A stretch of DNA of 64,000 nucleotides from Halioglobus sp. Lineage in GTDB: Bacteria > Pseudomonadota > Gammaproteobacteria > Pseudomonadales > Halieaceae. The notes under the pieces were generated by a model. The model saw only the letters and a list, made by a program, of their open reading frames with translations, was not told the origin of the DNA and did not search any database. The stretch spans positions 1 through 64,000 of the forward strand of contig JAPKAY010000008.1 in the NCBI GenBank assembly GCA_028825045.1, given 5' to 3'. The stretch's first letter is position 1; every line of letters begins with the position of its first letter. Positions 1-9,196 of the stretch are shown here, piece after piece. Both the position numbers and the translations under genes were made by a program.

Positions 1-57
1 GCACCGCCGCCGCCTCCTGCGCCGCGGCGATCACCTCCTTGGCCGCCTCCGCCTCAC
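1..57. other. Foreign-looking GC-rich edge, probable assembly or chimera junction
   Basis: By my count these bases are about 79% G+C, well above what follows. The hisB reading frame stays open through them, but the plus-strand translation is Arg/Leu-rich and unlike any HisB N-terminus. Read on the minus strand, one frame gives an Ala/Glu/Lys-rich helical peptide whose codons all end in G or C, as in coding DNA from a high-GC organism. HisB homology begins abruptly around base 56. A join between unrelated sequences is the simplest explanation. Confidence 0.6.
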
Positions 58-631
58 AGTAACGCGAGATACTCTGGAGACCCAGATCACCGTTGAAGTG
101 AATCTGGATGGCTCCGGCAAGGTTGATTTTGATACCGGCATTCCATTTTTGGAACACATGCTGGATCAGGTAGCGCGTCATGGCATGGTGGATTTAACGA
201 TCAAGGCTAAGGGTGATCTGCACATCGATAACCATCACACGGTGGAGGACATCGGTATTACCCTGGGTCAGGCGGTTGCCAAGGCAGCAGGAGACAAAAA
301 AGGTATTGCTCGCTACGGCCATGCTTATGTGCCTCTCGATGAGGCTTTGTCGCGTGTGGTCATTGATTTCTCAGGTCGCCCTGGAATTGTGTATCACGTG
401 CCCTATACCCGTTCGGCAGTCGGTGGTTTTGACGTGGATTTATTTCTGGAATTTTTCCAGGGCTTCGTCAACCACGCGTTGGTAACCCTGCACATAGATA
501 ACCTCCGCGGCGACAACAGCCATCACCAGGTCGAAACGGTCTTCAAGGCTTTTGGCCGCGCGCTGCGCATGGCCCTCACGCCTGATCTGCGCATGGCGGG
601 CGTTACGCCTTCCACCAAAGGCGTGTTGTAA
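56..631 (+). CDS. hisB: Imidazoleglycerol-phosphate dehydratase, 5' end not resolved
   Basis: HisB dehydrates imidazole glycerol phosphate in histidine biosynthesis, using a di-manganese centre in the cytoplasm. The metal-binding motifs are present: D-N-H-H-T-V-E-D and, later, [10 protein letters not shown]. The family C-terminus S-T-K-G-V-L is also there. This is the monofunctional form, without the phosphatase half found in enteric HisB. Homology starts at T-V-T-R-D-T-L-E-T, about base 56, so only the first few residues and the start codon are missing. They are replaced by unrelated GC-rich sequence. GTG at 98 is open but too far inside the conserved domain to be the true start. hisH follows after 15 bases, so the genes are probably co-transcribed. 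Confidence 0.93.
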   Translation, partial: TVTRDTLETQITVEVNLDGSGKVDFDTGIPFLEHMLDQVARHGMVDLTIKAKGDLHIDNHHTVEDIGITLGQAVAKAAGDKKGIARYGHAYVPLDEALSRVVIDFSGRPGIVYHVPYTRSAVGGFDVDLFLEFFQGFVNHALVTLHIDNLRGDNSHHQVETVFKAFGRALRMALTPDLRMAGVTPSTKGVL

Positions 632-646
632 ACAGGAACTTCACTC

Positions 647-1297
647 ATGAGTGGCATCGTCGCCGTTATTGATTACGGCATGGGAAATCTGCATTCCGTG
701 GCCAGTGCGCTACAGCACGTGGGTGCTGACGAAGTGCTGGTGACTAATGACGCTGATTTAATCCGCAAGGCCGATCGCGTGGTGTTCCCTGGAGTGGGCG
801 CTATTCGCGATTGTCTATCGGAAATTCGACGGCTGAAGTGTGATGAACTTCTGGCGCAGGCGCTTACAGAACAACATATTCCTGTGTTGGCGATCTGCGT
901 AGGCCTGCAGGCGATGATGACGCGCTCACAAGAGAACGATGGTGTGGAGTGTCTGAACATGATTCCGGGCGAGGTACGTTTTTTTGGTAACCCGCTCAAA
1001 GATGCCCAGGGCCAGCGTTTAAAAGTACCGCACATGGGTTGGAACGAAGTTCACCAGCACACTGACCATCCTCTTTGGGCGGGTATCCCTGATATGAGCC
1101 GCTTTTACTTCGTGCACAGTTATTACGTGCATGCACAAGACCGTAGTCTCTTGGCTGGCAGCGTGGACTATGGCGTGAGTGCGGATGCAGCGCTAGCACA
1201 GGACAATTTATTCGCGGTACAGTTTCACCCGGAGAAAAGTGCCGCCGCCGGGCTTACCTTGCTGAAAAATTTTCTGGAGTGGAACGGACAATGCTGA
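647..1297 (+). CDS. hisH: Imidazole glycerol phosphate synthase, glutamine amidotransferase subunit
   Basis: HisH hydrolyses glutamine and channels ammonia to HisF, which makes imidazole glycerol phosphate and AICAR. The 216-residue class I amidotransferase shows the nucleophile Cys84 in A-I-C-V-G-L-Q and the His/Glu pair in Q-F-H-P-E-K-S near the C-terminus. The nucleophile elbow reads C-V-G rather than the usual C-L-G, a conservative change. Its last 7 bases overlap the hisA ATG, which points to translational coupling in the hisBHAF order typical of gammaproteobacteria. Confidence 0.96.
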   Translation: MSGIVAVIDYGMGNLHSVASALQHVGADEVLVTNDADLIRKADRVVFPGVGAIRDCLSEIRRLKCDELLAQALTEQHIPVLAICVGLQAMMTRSQENDGVECLNMIPGEVRFFGNPLKDAQGQRLKVPHMGWNEVHQHTDHPLWAGIPDMSRFYFVHSYYVHAQDRSLLAGSVDYGVSADAALAQDNLFAVQFHPEKSAAAGLTLLKNFLEWNGQC

Positions 1298-2025
1298 TCA
1301 TCCCCGCAATTGATTTGAAAGACGGGCAATGTGTGCGCTTGCGTCAGGGTCTGATGGATGACAGCACGGTGTTTTCCGATGATCCGGTGGCGATGGCTGC
1401 TCGTTGGGTTGATGCCGGTTGTCGGCGTCTACATCTGGTTGATCTGAACGGCGCATTTGCCGGTGAGCCGGTGAACGGTTCGGTAGTAACGGCGATCGCA
1501 GCGGCCTACCCCGACTTGCCAATACAAATTGGCGGCGGTGTCCGCAACCTGGAAACTATCGAGCATTATGTCAAGGCCGGTGTCGGCTATGTGATTATTG
1601 GTACCAAGGCGGTTAAAGAACCAGAGTTTGTGGCAGAAGCTTGCGCTGCCTTTCCTGGTAAGGTCATTGTGGGCCTGGATGCGAAGGATGGGCTAGTCGC
1701 GACTGATGGATGGGCCGAGGTGTCTGAGTTGCGCGCAACTGATCTGGCACGCCGGTTTGAATCCGACGGAGTCTCCGCCATTGTGTACACCGATATCGCG
1801 CGCGACGGTATGATGCAGGGTGTGAATGTGGAAGCGACTCTAATAATGGCACAGGCCTCCCGCATTCCGGTTATCGCCTCCGGCGGCATAACCAACATTG
1901 ACGATATACGTGCGCTTAAAGGGGTGGCCGATCAGGGCATCTGCGGCGCTATCACTGGCCGTGCTATCTATGAAGGCACATTGGACGTAGCCCAAGCGCA
2001 ACGTCTGTGTGACGAGGTCGACTAG
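1291..2025 (+). CDS. hisA: ProFAR isomerase (HisA)
   Basis: HisA is a (beta/alpha)8-barrel enzyme that isomerises the ProFAR aminoaldose to the PRFAR aminoketose, two steps before the HisB product. I place the start at ATG 1291, giving [12 protein letters not shown] and 244 residues, the usual family length. An in-frame GTG at 1279 would add four residues and lie deeper inside hisH. The first catalytic Asp is in A-I-D-L-K and the second in the later G-L-D-A-K-D-G strand. Phosphate-binding loops are visible as G-G-G-V-R and A-S-G-G-I-T. hisF follows after 2 bases. Confidence 0.96.
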   Translation: MLIIPAIDLKDGQCVRLRQGLMDDSTVFSDDPVAMAARWVDAGCRRLHLVDLNGAFAGEPVNGSVVTAIAAAYPDLPIQIGGGVRNLETIEHYVKAGVGYVIIGTKAVKEPEFVAEACAAFPGKVIVGLDAKDGLVATDGWAEVSELRATDLARRFESDGVSAIVYTDIARDGMMQGVNVEATLIMAQASRIPVIASGGITNIDDIRALKGVADQGICGAITGRAIYEGTLDVAQAQRLCDEVD

Positions 2026-2027
2026 AA

Positions 2028-2801
2028 GTGGCCCTCGCCAAACGCATAATTCCTTGCCTGGACGTGGACAATGGCCGCGTGGTCAAGGGCGTTAACTTTG
2101 TCGATATACGCGATGCTGGTGATCCGGTTGAAATTGCCATGCGCTACAACGAGCAGGGCGCTGACGAAGTCTGCTTCCTGGATATCACCGCCAGCCATGA
2201 GGGCCGCGAAACGACGGTGCACACGGTAGAGCAGATCGCTGAGCATGTATTCATTCCACTCACGGTGGGGGGTGGCATTCGTTCAATTGAAGATATCCGC
2301 ACCATGCTGAACGCCGGCGCTGACAAGGTCAGTATTAATACAGCCGCCATTCACAACCCCGAACTGGTGCGAGAATCAGCCCAACGTTTTGGCTCTCAGT
2401 GCATTGTTGTCGCTATCGATGCAAAACGTGTGGATGATGTAGACGGCCTGCCACGCTGGGAGATCTTCACCCACGGCGGACGCAAGCCCACAGGTATTAA
2501 CGCGGTGGAATGGGCGGTAAAAATGGCCGATCTGGGCGCCGGCGAAATACTGCTAACCAGTATGGACAGAGATGGCACCAGAAATGGATTTGAGTTGGGC
2601 GTCACTCGAGCAATTACCGATGCAGTGGAGATACCCGTGATTGCCTCAGGCGGAGTGGGAACATTGGATCATCTGGTTGATGGCGTTATTCTTGGTGGTG
2701 CCGATGCGGTATTGGCGGCCAGCATTTTTCACTTCGGCGAATATTCAGTACCACAGGCCAAGGCTTACATGGCGGAGCACGGGATTGAGGTGCGACGCTA
2801 G
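2028..2801 (+). CDS. hisF: Imidazole glycerol phosphate synthase, cyclase subunit
   Basis: HisF is the cyclase partner of HisH. It converts PRFAR plus ammonia to imidazole glycerol phosphate and AICAR. The 257-residue barrel starts at GTG with [12 protein letters not shown], where Asp12 is a catalytic residue. The second catalytic Asp is in A-I-D-A-K-R. Phosphate-binding motifs appear as G-G-G-I-R and I-A-S-G-G-V-G. GTG 2028 is the only sensible start because hisA ends just 2 bases earlier. It closes this histidine cluster; hisI and hisE are about 40 kb away in the same window. Confidence 0.96.
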   Translation: MALAKRIIPCLDVDNGRVVKGVNFVDIRDAGDPVEIAMRYNEQGADEVCFLDITASHEGRETTVHTVEQIAEHVFIPLTVGGGIRSIEDIRTMLNAGADKVSINTAAIHNPELVRESAQRFGSQCIVVAIDAKRVDDVDGLPRWEIFTHGGRKPTGINAVEWAVKMADLGAGEILLTSMDRDGTRNGFELGVTRAITDAVEIPVIASGGVGTLDHLVDGVILGGADAVLAASIFHFGEYSVPQAKAYMAEHGIEVRR

Positions 2802-2836
2802 TCGCAGAACTGCGTCGATAACGGGGTTTGTTCCGG

Positions 2837-4159
2837 TTAAGACTCGCCGCTGGGCTCCACTACCGACTCTACTGTCGTGTCGCGCATTCCCAAAATATTA
2901 AGGCCCTTCAACAGGGTCAGCGCTTCGTAGAGTTGGTTGTCATCGGCAAGCAAATCGTTGTCCACTTTTTTCTTTTTCTTTTTCTTGGCAGTGCTGTTTG
3001 CATTGTCCAGGTGCCGGGACAAATCCGCTTCGGAAATTCCCTTCGGGTTTTCATAGGCCGTTACCTGCGCTCGCTCAATCGTCACGTCCGGCACAATACC
3101 CTCAGCTTGTATGGAGCGGCCGTTTGGCGTGAAGTACAGTGCTGTGGTCAGCTTCACCGCGCGTGATTCAGACAGAGGCATTACAGTTTGAACAGAACCC
3201 TTGCCGAAACTCTGTGTGCCCATAACAACCGCCCGGCCGCGATCCTGCAGCGCCCCGGCAACAATTTCAGAAGCGCTTGCCGACCCTTGATTGATTAACA
3301 CAATTAGAGGCACACCAGCGATGGCGTCCAGGGCATCTGCGTCGTAGTGCATGTCCGTGCTTTCCATGCGCCCCTCGGTGTAGACGACGTTGCCTCCGTC
3401 CAGAAACAATCCTGCAACATCAACACTGGCGCGTAAAATGCCGCCCGGGTTGTTACGTAAGTCCAGCACGAGGCCTTTCAGTTTTTGCTCGGACATGAGT
3501 TTTTCCAGCGACTTGCGCACGTCCGCTCCTGTGCGCCGTTGAAACTGCGCGATGCGAATATAGCCATAGCCAGGTTCCAGCCAGCGCTCGCGAACACTGG
3601 CAACTTTAATAGTGTCGCGCACCAGAGTAACGTCGAAAGGTTGACTTTCTCCGGGTCGGCCGATGGAGAGTTCAATTTCGCTGCCCTTGGGCCCGCGCAT
3701 GATATCGATGGCCTCGTTCAGGCTCATACCCTTCACCGGAACAGTGCCGAGTTTTAGAATGATATCGCCGCTCTGCAGCCCCGCATTTGATGCGGGAGAA
3801 CCATCAATGGGAGAAATAATTTTGACGTAGCCATCCTCCATTCCGACTTCGATGCCGAGCCCCGTGAATTCGCCGGTGGTGGTGGTCTGCAAATTCTGAA
3901 AGGCGTCTTTCGTCAGGTACATGGAGTGGGGGTCGAGGTTCATCAGCATGCCCTGGATGGCATATTCCAGCAGTGTACTGTCGTCGATATCCTCGACGTA
4001 GCCCTCGCGAATCTGGTTATACACCTCTGCGAAGGTGCGTAGTTCTTCCAGCGGGAGCTTGCCCTTCTCCTCTACTGCCGACAACGGCAGTGCAAGAGTG
4101 AGGGTCAGTGTGGTTAAAACCACAGTCAAAGGGAGACGGAATAAAAGAGAAAGGCGCAT
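2837..4159 (-). CDS. ctpA: S41 family C-terminal processing peptidase
   Basis: This is a periplasmic serine protease of the CtpA/Tsp type, which trims or degrades envelope proteins and, in several gammaproteobacteria, murein hydrolases. The 440-residue protein has an N-terminal signal peptide (about residues 1-28), a PDZ domain (about 97-165) and the S41 catalytic core. The catalytic Ser lies in the G-S-A-S-A-S-E-I segment (292-299), and the general-base Lys320 is in S-F-G-K-G. A run of seven lysines precedes the C-terminal tail. envC lies 88 bases upstream on the same strand, as in Pseudomonas, so a shared role in cell-wall turnover is plausible. No close ribosome-binding site is obvious at the start. 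Confidence 0.92.
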   Translation of the reverse strand: MRLSLLFRLPLTVVLTTLTLTLALPLSAVEEKGKLPLEELRTFAEVYNQIREGYVEDIDDSTLLEYAIQGMLMNLDPHSMYLTKDAFQNLQTTTTGEFTGLGIEVGMEDGYVKIISPIDGSPASNAGLQSGDIILKLGTVPVKGMSLNEAIDIMRGPKGSEIELSIGRPGESQPFDVTLVRDTIKVASVRERWLEPGYGYIRIAQFQRRTGADVRKSLEKLMSEQKLKGLVLDLRNNPGGILRASVDVAGLFLDGGNVVYTEGRMESTDMHYDADALDAIAGVPLIVLINQGSASASEIVAGALQDRGRAVVMGTQSFGKGSVQTVMPLSESRAVKLTTALYFTPNGRSIQAEGIVPDVTIERAQVTAYENPKGISEADLSRHLDNANSTAKKKKKKKVDNDLLADDNQLYEALTLLKGLNILGMRDTTVESVVEPSGES

Positions 4160-4247
4160 GAGAGTTATCTGGTGACCGGTAGTGTTCAGGACTACAGTTT
4201 ACCTCATTGTGTATTGTAGTTGCCAAGCCCGTTCTCACCCGGGGTTT

Positions 4248-5426
4248 TCAGCCTTCACACCAGTTCGCGGGGTTGGTGGGTTTACCCTTGTGCCGCACTT
4301 CAAAATACAGCGCAGTTTTATCCTTACCGCCGGTGTTGCCCACCGTGCTGATAGGCGTGCCCGCTGTCACCCATTCACCCACATTACGCAGCAGACTCTC
4401 GTTGTGAGCGTAGAGACTCATGTAGCCGTCGCCGTGATCAATGATCAGCAAAAGACCGGAGCCGCGCAGCCAGTCGGCATAGACAACGCGGCCGTGATGA
4501 ATGGCCTTGACGGGGGAACCCTCCTTGGCTGGGATAGTAACCCCGTGCCAGCGCATTTTACCCTGAGTACGCCAGCGGCCGAAGTGATTACTCGGCTTGC
4601 CCTGCAAAGGCCAGGGCATTTTACCCTTGGCACTTTGGAACTCATTATAGTCAGACGGCATTTCCAGTTTAACAACTACCTGCTCGATGGCTTGTAGAAG
4701 ATCCTCCAGCTTGTCGCGGTCCTGCTCTTTCTGTTTGAGTTGCGCACTGCCGCTGCTGATACTTGCGCTTAGATTTGCCACCGCGAGTTCGCGCTTTTTC
4801 TGGGCAGCGGTAAGTTCTGTTTTTTGCAGTTGAAGCGTTTGGCGGTCGGTTTTTAATTGCGCGAGGGTTGCGTCGATTCGCTGTTTTAGGTTCTCAAGCT
4901 CGCGCAGCGTTTCTCGGTATTGATCGAGCAGCGTAGTGCGGGCCTTGAAGAAATAGCGGTAGTAAGCCAGCGAGCGAGCCACGGTATGCGGACTCTCCTG
5001 ATTCAATAAAATTTTCACCTGCCCCTGTCGCCCCATCTGCCAGGCGGTTTTCAGTTCCAGCGCGATACGTGCTTGCTGCTCGTCGCGGGCATGTTCGAGT
5101 TCGTCGCGACGTTGCTCCAGGGTTGCGAGTTCCTTTGTGCCCGCGTCGAGGGACCGTTGATTCTCAGCAATTTTGGGTTGTAGTGAACCCAGTTCCACTT
5201 CGGCTTTTCGCAGTTTTTCTTGTAGAGTGTTGCGCTGACTGCTGGCTTCGGATATTTCCTGGTTTATGCGCTTGATATCGCGCTCCAGCTGCTCCAACTG
5301 TACTCGCCTAGTCTCTTCGTCCGATTGTGCAAGGCTTTGGCTGGGCAAGCAGGAAAAGGAAAACACCAACAGTATTAGTCGGCCCAGGGTCGGTAGTGCG
5401 AAAAACAATGCGGACACTTCACGCAT
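4248..5426 (-). CDS. envC: EnvC-type murein hydrolase activator
   Basis: EnvC is a periplasmic activator of the cell-separation amidases AmiA/AmiB, recruited by FtsEX. The 392-residue protein has a signal peptide (about 1-34), a long coiled coil rich in Glu, Gln, Leu and Arg (about 38-260) and a C-terminal LytM/M23 domain (about 275-388). The M23 zinc ligands are degraded: the first motif reads W-H-G-V-T-I, the site that normally carries H-x-H reads L-Y-A-H-N, and L-Y-F-E-V-R replaces the last ligand. This fits an activator without its own peptidase activity. gpmI lies 33 bases upstream, the gpmI-envC order seen in enterics and pseudomonads. Confidence 0.9.
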   Translation of the reverse strand: MREVSALFFALPTLGRLILLVFSFSCLPSQSLAQSDEETRRVQLEQLERDIKRINQEISEASSQRNTLQEKLRKAEVELGSLQPKIAENQRSLDAGTKELATLEQRRDELEHARDEQQARIALELKTAWQMGRQGQVKILLNQESPHTVARSLAYYRYFFKARTTLLDQYRETLRELENLKQRIDATLAQLKTDRQTLQLQKTELTAAQKKRELAVANLSASISSGSAQLKQKEQDRDKLEDLLQAIEQVVVKLEMPSDYNEFQSAKGKMPWPLQGKPSNHFGRWRTQGKMRWHGVTIPAKEGSPVKAIHHGRVVYADWLRGSGLLLIIDHGDGYMSLYAHNESLLRNVGEWVTAGTPISTVGNTGGKDKTALYFEVRHKGKPTNPANWCEG

Positions 5427-5459
5427 TAATGTCCACCGATGGCATGGGTAAAAGGAGCG

Positions 5460-7016
5460 TCAATTGCGCTCAATAGTCAGGTCGCTACCGGTCATTTCTT
5501 TCGGCTGCGGCAAGGCCATCAGGCTGAGCAGTGTTGGCGCGATGTCAGCCAGTATGCCGCCGGTAGAATTTAGCTTGAGGGCTTTAGGCCCCAAATACAC
5601 CAGGGGCACCAGGTCGGTGGTGTGCTGGGTGTGCTGTTGGCCAGATTCATAATCGAGCATTTGTTCACAGTTGCCGTGGTCGGCGGTGATCAGGGCCTGA
5701 CCATCGACGGACATCAATGCCTTCTCAACGCGGCCAAGGCATTCATCCAGAGTCTCTACCGCTTTGATCGCCGCCGCGTAGACGCCGGTGTGCCCCACCA
5801 TGTCGCCATTGGCGTAATTGCACACGATCAGGTCGTATTTGCCTGATTCGATGGCCTCCACCAACTGGTCGGTTAATTCTGGCGCACTCATTTGCGGTTG
5901 GAGGTCGTAGGTGGCCACATCCGGTGAAGGAATCAGCTTGCGTTCTTCTCCTTCAAACAGCGCCTCGCGCCCGCCGCTGAAGAAAAAAGTTACGTGGGCG
6001 TATTTCTCCGTTTCGGCGATGCGCAGTTGGGTCATGTTGCGCTTGGCCACATAGTCGCCCAACACGTTTTCCAGTTTTTCCGGCTCAAAAGCGCAGTTCG
6101 TCTGGATGTCCTGGGCATATTCAGTTGCCGTTACAAAATTGGCCAGTTGTGGCACTACCTTGCGTTCGAAATGGTTGAAGTCCTGGTCCACAAAGGCGCG
6201 GGTAAGTTCGCGCGCGCGGTCGGAGCGGAAATTCATGAACATCACAGTGTCGTTGTCACCCACGGGGGCAGCATCCTGCTGGTCAGCACAAATCACCGTA
6301 GGCAGGACGAATTCGTCGCTTTCGTCGCGTGCGTAGGCGGCTTCCAGGCCTTTAGAGGCACTGTCGGCACGATGCTCGGCGACGCCTTCTGTGAGCAGGC
6401 GATAAGCTTGTTCTACACGGTCCCAGCGGTTGTCTCTGTCCATCGCGTAGTAACGTCCACAGAGGGTCGCCGTGCGTCCACAGCCGAGCTCAGCAAACAG
6501 TGCATCGGCCTTGGCCAGGGATGGCCCTGCGCTTCTGGGCGCCGTATCCCGGCCATCGAGAAAGGCATGCAAATAAACTTTTTTGGTTCCGCGCGCTGCA
6601 GCGAGACGGATGGCCGCGAAGAGCTGCTCCTCGTGGCTGTGCACTCCACCAGGGGAGAGCAGGCCAAATATGTGCACGGCGCCATTAGCTGCGATGGCTT
6701 TGTCGATGCCTGCGGTGAAGGCGGGGTTGTTATTGAAGCTGCCATCTCTTATGGCCTGGTCGATGCGCGAGATGTTCTGGTAGAGCACGCGTCCGGACCC
6801 CAGGCTCATGTGGCCCACCTCGGAATTGCCCATTTGTCCGCAGGGCAGGCCCACATCCTCGCCCGAGGCAGAGATCAACGTATGGGGAGACTCAGCCCAG
6901 AGGCGATCCCAGACTGGCGTGTCTGCGTTGGCGATGGCGTTGTCCTGTGTTTCCTCGCGGTGGCCCCAGCCATCCAGCACGATGAGGACGGTTGCCTTCC
7001 TGTTCTTATCACTCAT
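5460..7016 (-). CDS. gpmI: 2,3-bisphosphoglycerate-independent phosphoglycerate mutase
   Basis: GpmI interconverts 3- and 2-phosphoglycerate in glycolysis and gluconeogenesis, using two manganese ions and a phosphoserine. I place the start at ATG 7016, giving M-S-D-K-N-R-K and 518 residues. The frame stays open upstream for 62 codons, but that extension has no family similarity. Visible motifs are the metal ligand Asp15 in V-L-D-G-W-G, the phosphorylated Ser65 in [28 protein letters not shown], and the late metal sites T-A-D-H-G-N and H-T-T-D-L-V-P. It is divergent from the rhodanese-grxC-secB genes. Confidence 0.96.
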   Translation of the reverse strand: MSDKNRKATVLIVLDGWGHREETQDNAIANADTPVWDRLWAESPHTLISASGEDVGLPCGQMGNSEVGHMSLGSGRVLYQNISRIDQAIRDGSFNNNPAFTAGIDKAIAANGAVHIFGLLSPGGVHSHEEQLFAAIRLAAARGTKKVYLHAFLDGRDTAPRSAGPSLAKADALFAELGCGRTATLCGRYYAMDRDNRWDRVEQAYRLLTEGVAEHRADSASKGLEAAYARDESDEFVLPTVICADQQDAAPVGDNDTVMFMNFRSDRARELTRAFVDQDFNHFERKVVPQLANFVTATEYAQDIQTNCAFEPEKLENVLGDYVAKRNMTQLRIAETEKYAHVTFFFSGGREALFEGEERKLIPSPDVATYDLQPQMSAPELTDQLVEAIESGKYDLIVCNYANGDMVGHTGVYAAAIKAVETLDECLGRVEKALMSVDGQALITADHGNCEQMLDYESGQQHTQHTTDLVPLVYLGPKALKLNSTGGILADIAPTLLSLMALPQPKEMTGSDLTIERN

Positions 7017-7348
7017 GTAGTTTCCCGAATAGGCAGGGTGTTGTTTAGAAGCGTATGCAAGCTGGCATTTTAACCTGTCTGGCTTGGCAGCGCATTGTCT
7101 GAGTCGGCTGGGGGTCTGGTTCAGTTTGATAGGGGGTTGCCAAACGCCTGCCAGCGGGCTGCTACCCCATTGAAAAGGAGGCAGTAACGTTGGCCGGTAC
7201 AAAGTAGGGTGGGACTGGTTGCCCCCTGACAGACCCTGTATACTTGGCGCCCTTTTTACCAGCGGCGTAGGTAACGAGCGTGCACCGTCACAATTGTCAG
7301 GTGTATGATCCCCGCCGCCATTTCTAACAGGTCCGAATTAACAACATC
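7017..7348. other. Divergent gpmI / rhodanese intergenic region
   Basis: This 332-base region should hold promoters for both sides, but none is convincing. A possible -10 (TATACT, 7239-7244) faces the rhodanese gene without a good -35. Bases 7111-7129 carry a 19-base motif repeated upstream of the FAN1-type gene (see separate entry). I see no further gene. Confidence 0.4.
7111..7129. repeat. Copy 1 of a dispersed 19-base intergenic motif
   Basis: GGGGTCTGGTTCAGTTTGA here matches GGGGTTTGGTTCAGTTTAA at 34814-34832 in 17 of 19 positions. Each copy lies roughly 80-110 bases upstream of a minus-strand start codon (gpmI here, the FAN1-type nuclease there), in the same orientation. It could be an operator, a repeat-family relic or chance. 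With two copies no function can be assigned. Confidence 0.4.
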
Positions 7349-7762
7349 ATGGCACTAATTCTCGAATTTCTGACGCAGCAGTGGATACTGGTGGCTGGAC
7401 TCCTTGCTCTTGCCGCAATGTTGTTTCTGCATGAATCACGCAAGTCTGGTCCCTCGCTCTCGCCCCAGCAGGCGATTAATATCGTCAACACAGAGGACGG
7501 TATTTTTCTGGATTTGCGCGATGCGGCGGAGTTCAAAAAGAGCCATATTGTCGGCGCAATTAACATTCCTTTCTCTAAATTGACCGCGCGCACGGCTGAG
7601 CTTACGAAGTATAAGGACAAGCCGATTGTGCTGGTGTGTAAGATGGGCCAACAGTCGGGTACAGCGGGTAAGCAACTCAAGGCAGAACAATACGGGCAGG
7701 TCTACAAAATGACCGGCGGCATGATGGAGTGGGGCAATCTGCAGTTGCCTACTGTCAGCTGA
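7349..7762 (+). CDS. Membrane-anchored rhodanese-domain protein (YibN type)
   Basis: The 137-residue protein has one N-terminal membrane segment (about residues 8-27) followed by a single rhodanese domain (about 38-135). The active-site loop reads V-C-K-M-G-Q-Q-S-G, so the sulfur-accepting Cys is kept. Single-domain rhodaneses carry persulfide sulfur, but the physiological partner is unknown. It heads the yibN-grxC-secB gene order known from E. coli and Pseudomonas, with grxC 14 bases downstream, which suggests a thiol-related envelope or export role. The sulfur-transfer assignment follows from the family; the specific role is inference. Confidence 0.85.
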   Translation: MALILEFLTQQWILVAGLLALAAMLFLHESRKSGPSLSPQQAINIVNTEDGIFLDLRDAAEFKKSHIVGAINIPFSKLTARTAELTKYKDKPIVLVCKMGQQSGTAGKQLKAEQYGQVYKMTGGMMEWGNLQLPTVS

Positions 7763-7776
7763 TACGGCGGTTAGTG

Positions 7777-8049
7777 ATGAGTCCAGGTGTCACCCTTTAT
7801 ACTACGCGTTTCTGCCCCTACTGCATTCGGGCTCGGGACCTGCTGGATGACAAAGGCGTAGCCTACAGCGATATCGCGGTGGATCAGGAGCCGTTGTTGC
7901 GCCGGGAAATGATGACAAAAAGCGGGCGCAATACCGTTCCACAGATATGGATAGGCGATCAGCACATTGGCGGCTTTGATGATCTTTATTTGCTGGAACG
8001 ACAGGGCCGTCTGGATGAATTACTGGAGCAGGTTCGCCCTGCGCCTTAA
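7777..8049 (+). CDS. grxC: Glutaredoxin 3
   Basis: A 90-residue cytoplasmic glutaredoxin that reduces disulfides and glutathione mixed disulfides at the expense of glutathione. The dithiol active site is C-P-Y-C, and the cis-Pro strand reads N-T-V-P-Q-I-W-I, followed by the glutathione-binding G-G-F-D-D. I chose ATG 7777 (M-S-P-G-V-T-L-Y), which gives the family length. The frame is open further upstream, but that part overlaps the rhodanese coding sequence. No strong ribosome-binding site is seen, so translation may be coupled to the upstream gene. Confidence 0.92.
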   Translation: MSPGVTLYTTRFCPYCIRARDLLDDKGVAYSDIAVDQEPLLRREMMTKSGRNTVPQIWIGDQHIGGFDDLYLLERQGRLDELLEQVRPAP

Positions 8050-8079
8050 TGTTTTGACACTTAATGGGAGGACGGCGTA

Positions 8080-8562
8080 ATGGCCGATGAACAAGTAGGA
8101 TCCAACACGGAACAACCGCAGCAACAGTTCGCTATGCAGCGCATCTATACCAAGGACTTGTCTTTTGAGTCTCCTGCCACACCCGCAGTATTTAAGGAGC
8201 AATGGCAGCCTAAAATAAATGTTGAGTTGAACACCCGCGCTGAGCCGATTGATGAAGAGGGCAACTTCGATGTGGTGTTGACTGTTACCGTCACCGCCAA
8301 GGTCGAAGAAGAGACCGCATTTTTGGTTGAGGTGCAGCAGGCGGGTATCTTCTTCCTTCAGGGTTTTGAGGGTGAAGAATTACGACGGATTTTGCGCACG
8401 GCAGCGCCCAACATTCTATTCCCTTTCGCGCGCGAGACGCTCGATTCAATCTGTGTAAAGGGCGGGTTTCCAGCACTCATGCTGGCCCCCGTCAATTTTG
8501 AAGCCCTGTACCAGCAAGCACTCGCTCAGGCGCAAACGGCCGAGGCGCCGGCTAAACACTGA
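8080..8562 (+). CDS. secB: Protein-export chaperone SecB
   Basis: SecB is a tetrameric cytosolic chaperone that keeps preproteins unfolded and delivers them to SecA. The 160-residue product shows typical blocks: the early I-Y-T-K-D-L-S-F-E, the central V-L-T-V-T-V-T-A-K, and L-F-P-F-A-R-E-T-L-D near the C-terminus, followed by F-P-A-L-M-L-A-P-V-N-F. A strong ribosome-binding site (GGGAGG, 8066-8071) sets the start. It is the last gene of the rhodanese-grxC-secB run and is followed at once by a hairpin terminator. gpsA, which follows secB in enterics, is absent. Confidence 0.96.
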   Translation: MADEQVGSNTEQPQQQFAMQRIYTKDLSFESPATPAVFKEQWQPKINVELNTRAEPIDEEGNFDVVLTVTVTAKVEEETAFLVEVQQAGIFFLQGFEGEELRRILRTAAPNILFPFARETLDSICVKGGFPALMLAPVNFEALYQQALAQAQTAEAPAKH

Positions 8563-8580
8563 ACGCGATGAAAGACCCGG

Positions 8581-8605
8581 AAAGAGGGCTTTGGCCCTCT
8601 TTTTA
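8581..8605 (+). terminator. Rho-independent terminator after secB
   Basis: A perfect 9-base stem (AAAGAGGGC, 8581-8589, pairing with 8594-8602) closes a 4-base loop and runs into a T-rich tail. It begins about 18 bases after the secB stop and insulates it from the convergent trmL gene. Confidence 0.88.
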
Positions 8606-8633
8606 TTGGCCTAAAACCGATGTGAGCGCTTAC

Positions 8634-9098
8634 TTATTGTAGGCCCGGAAAGTCCAGCTGGCGCAGCCCCTCATAGACCACCAGAGCTACCGCATTGCTC
8701 AGGTTGAGGCTACGACTCTGGGGTTTCATCGGAATGCGCAAAGTCCTCTGAGGTCCGAGTTCGTCCAAAATATCGCCTGGTAATCCGCGTGTTTCGGGGC
8801 CAAAGACGATGGCATCGCCGGGTTGATAACTGATCTGATGATAGGCCGTTCCACCGCGTGTAGTTAAGGCAAACAGCCTGCCATCGCCGTGCTCCTGCTT
8901 GAAGCTCGCCATATCAGGATACAACTGCATGTCTGCGAATTCCCGGTAGTCGAGGCCGGCGCGGCGCATCTTTTTGTCATCCAGATCAAACCCCAGCGGC
9001 TCGATGAGGTGCAAAGAGCACCCGTTGTTAGCGCACAGGCGGATTATGTTGCCGGTATTGGGCGGAATCTCTGGTTGATAGAGGACGATTTTTAGCAT
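8634..9098 (-). CDS. trmL: tRNA (cytidine/uridine-34 2'-O)-methyltransferase
   Basis: TrmL methylates the ribose of wobble nucleotide 34 in certain leucine tRNAs, using S-adenosylmethionine. The 154-residue protein is a minimal SPOUT methyltransferase. It starts with the characteristic L-Y-Q-P-E-I-P-P-N-T-G-N, has I-V-F-G-P-E-T-R-G-L-P in the knot, and ends with the S-R-S-L-N-L-S-N-A-V cofactor-binding segment. It is convergent with secB and lies between secB and ntrC, as in Pseudomonas. Confidence 0.93.
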   Translation of the reverse strand: MLKIVLYQPEIPPNTGNIIRLCANNGCSLHLIEPLGFDLDDKKMRRAGLDYREFADMQLYPDMASFKQEHGDGRLFALTTRGGTAYHQISYQPGDAIVFGPETRGLPGDILDELGPQRTLRIPMKPQSRSLNLSNAVALVVYEGLRQLDFPGLQ

Positions 9099-9196
9099 TG
9101 TTTATGTCCTGGATCAGACTCGACTAACGCCGAATCAAGTGGAATTACACCGACCTGGCGGCTTAAGCCGGCACTATCTGGAAGAAGCACCCGTTT

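Noticed and set aside
7017..7202. N-terminal extension of gpmI in an open frame
   Set aside because: The added 62 residues have no GpmI similarity and the conserved start is at 7016.
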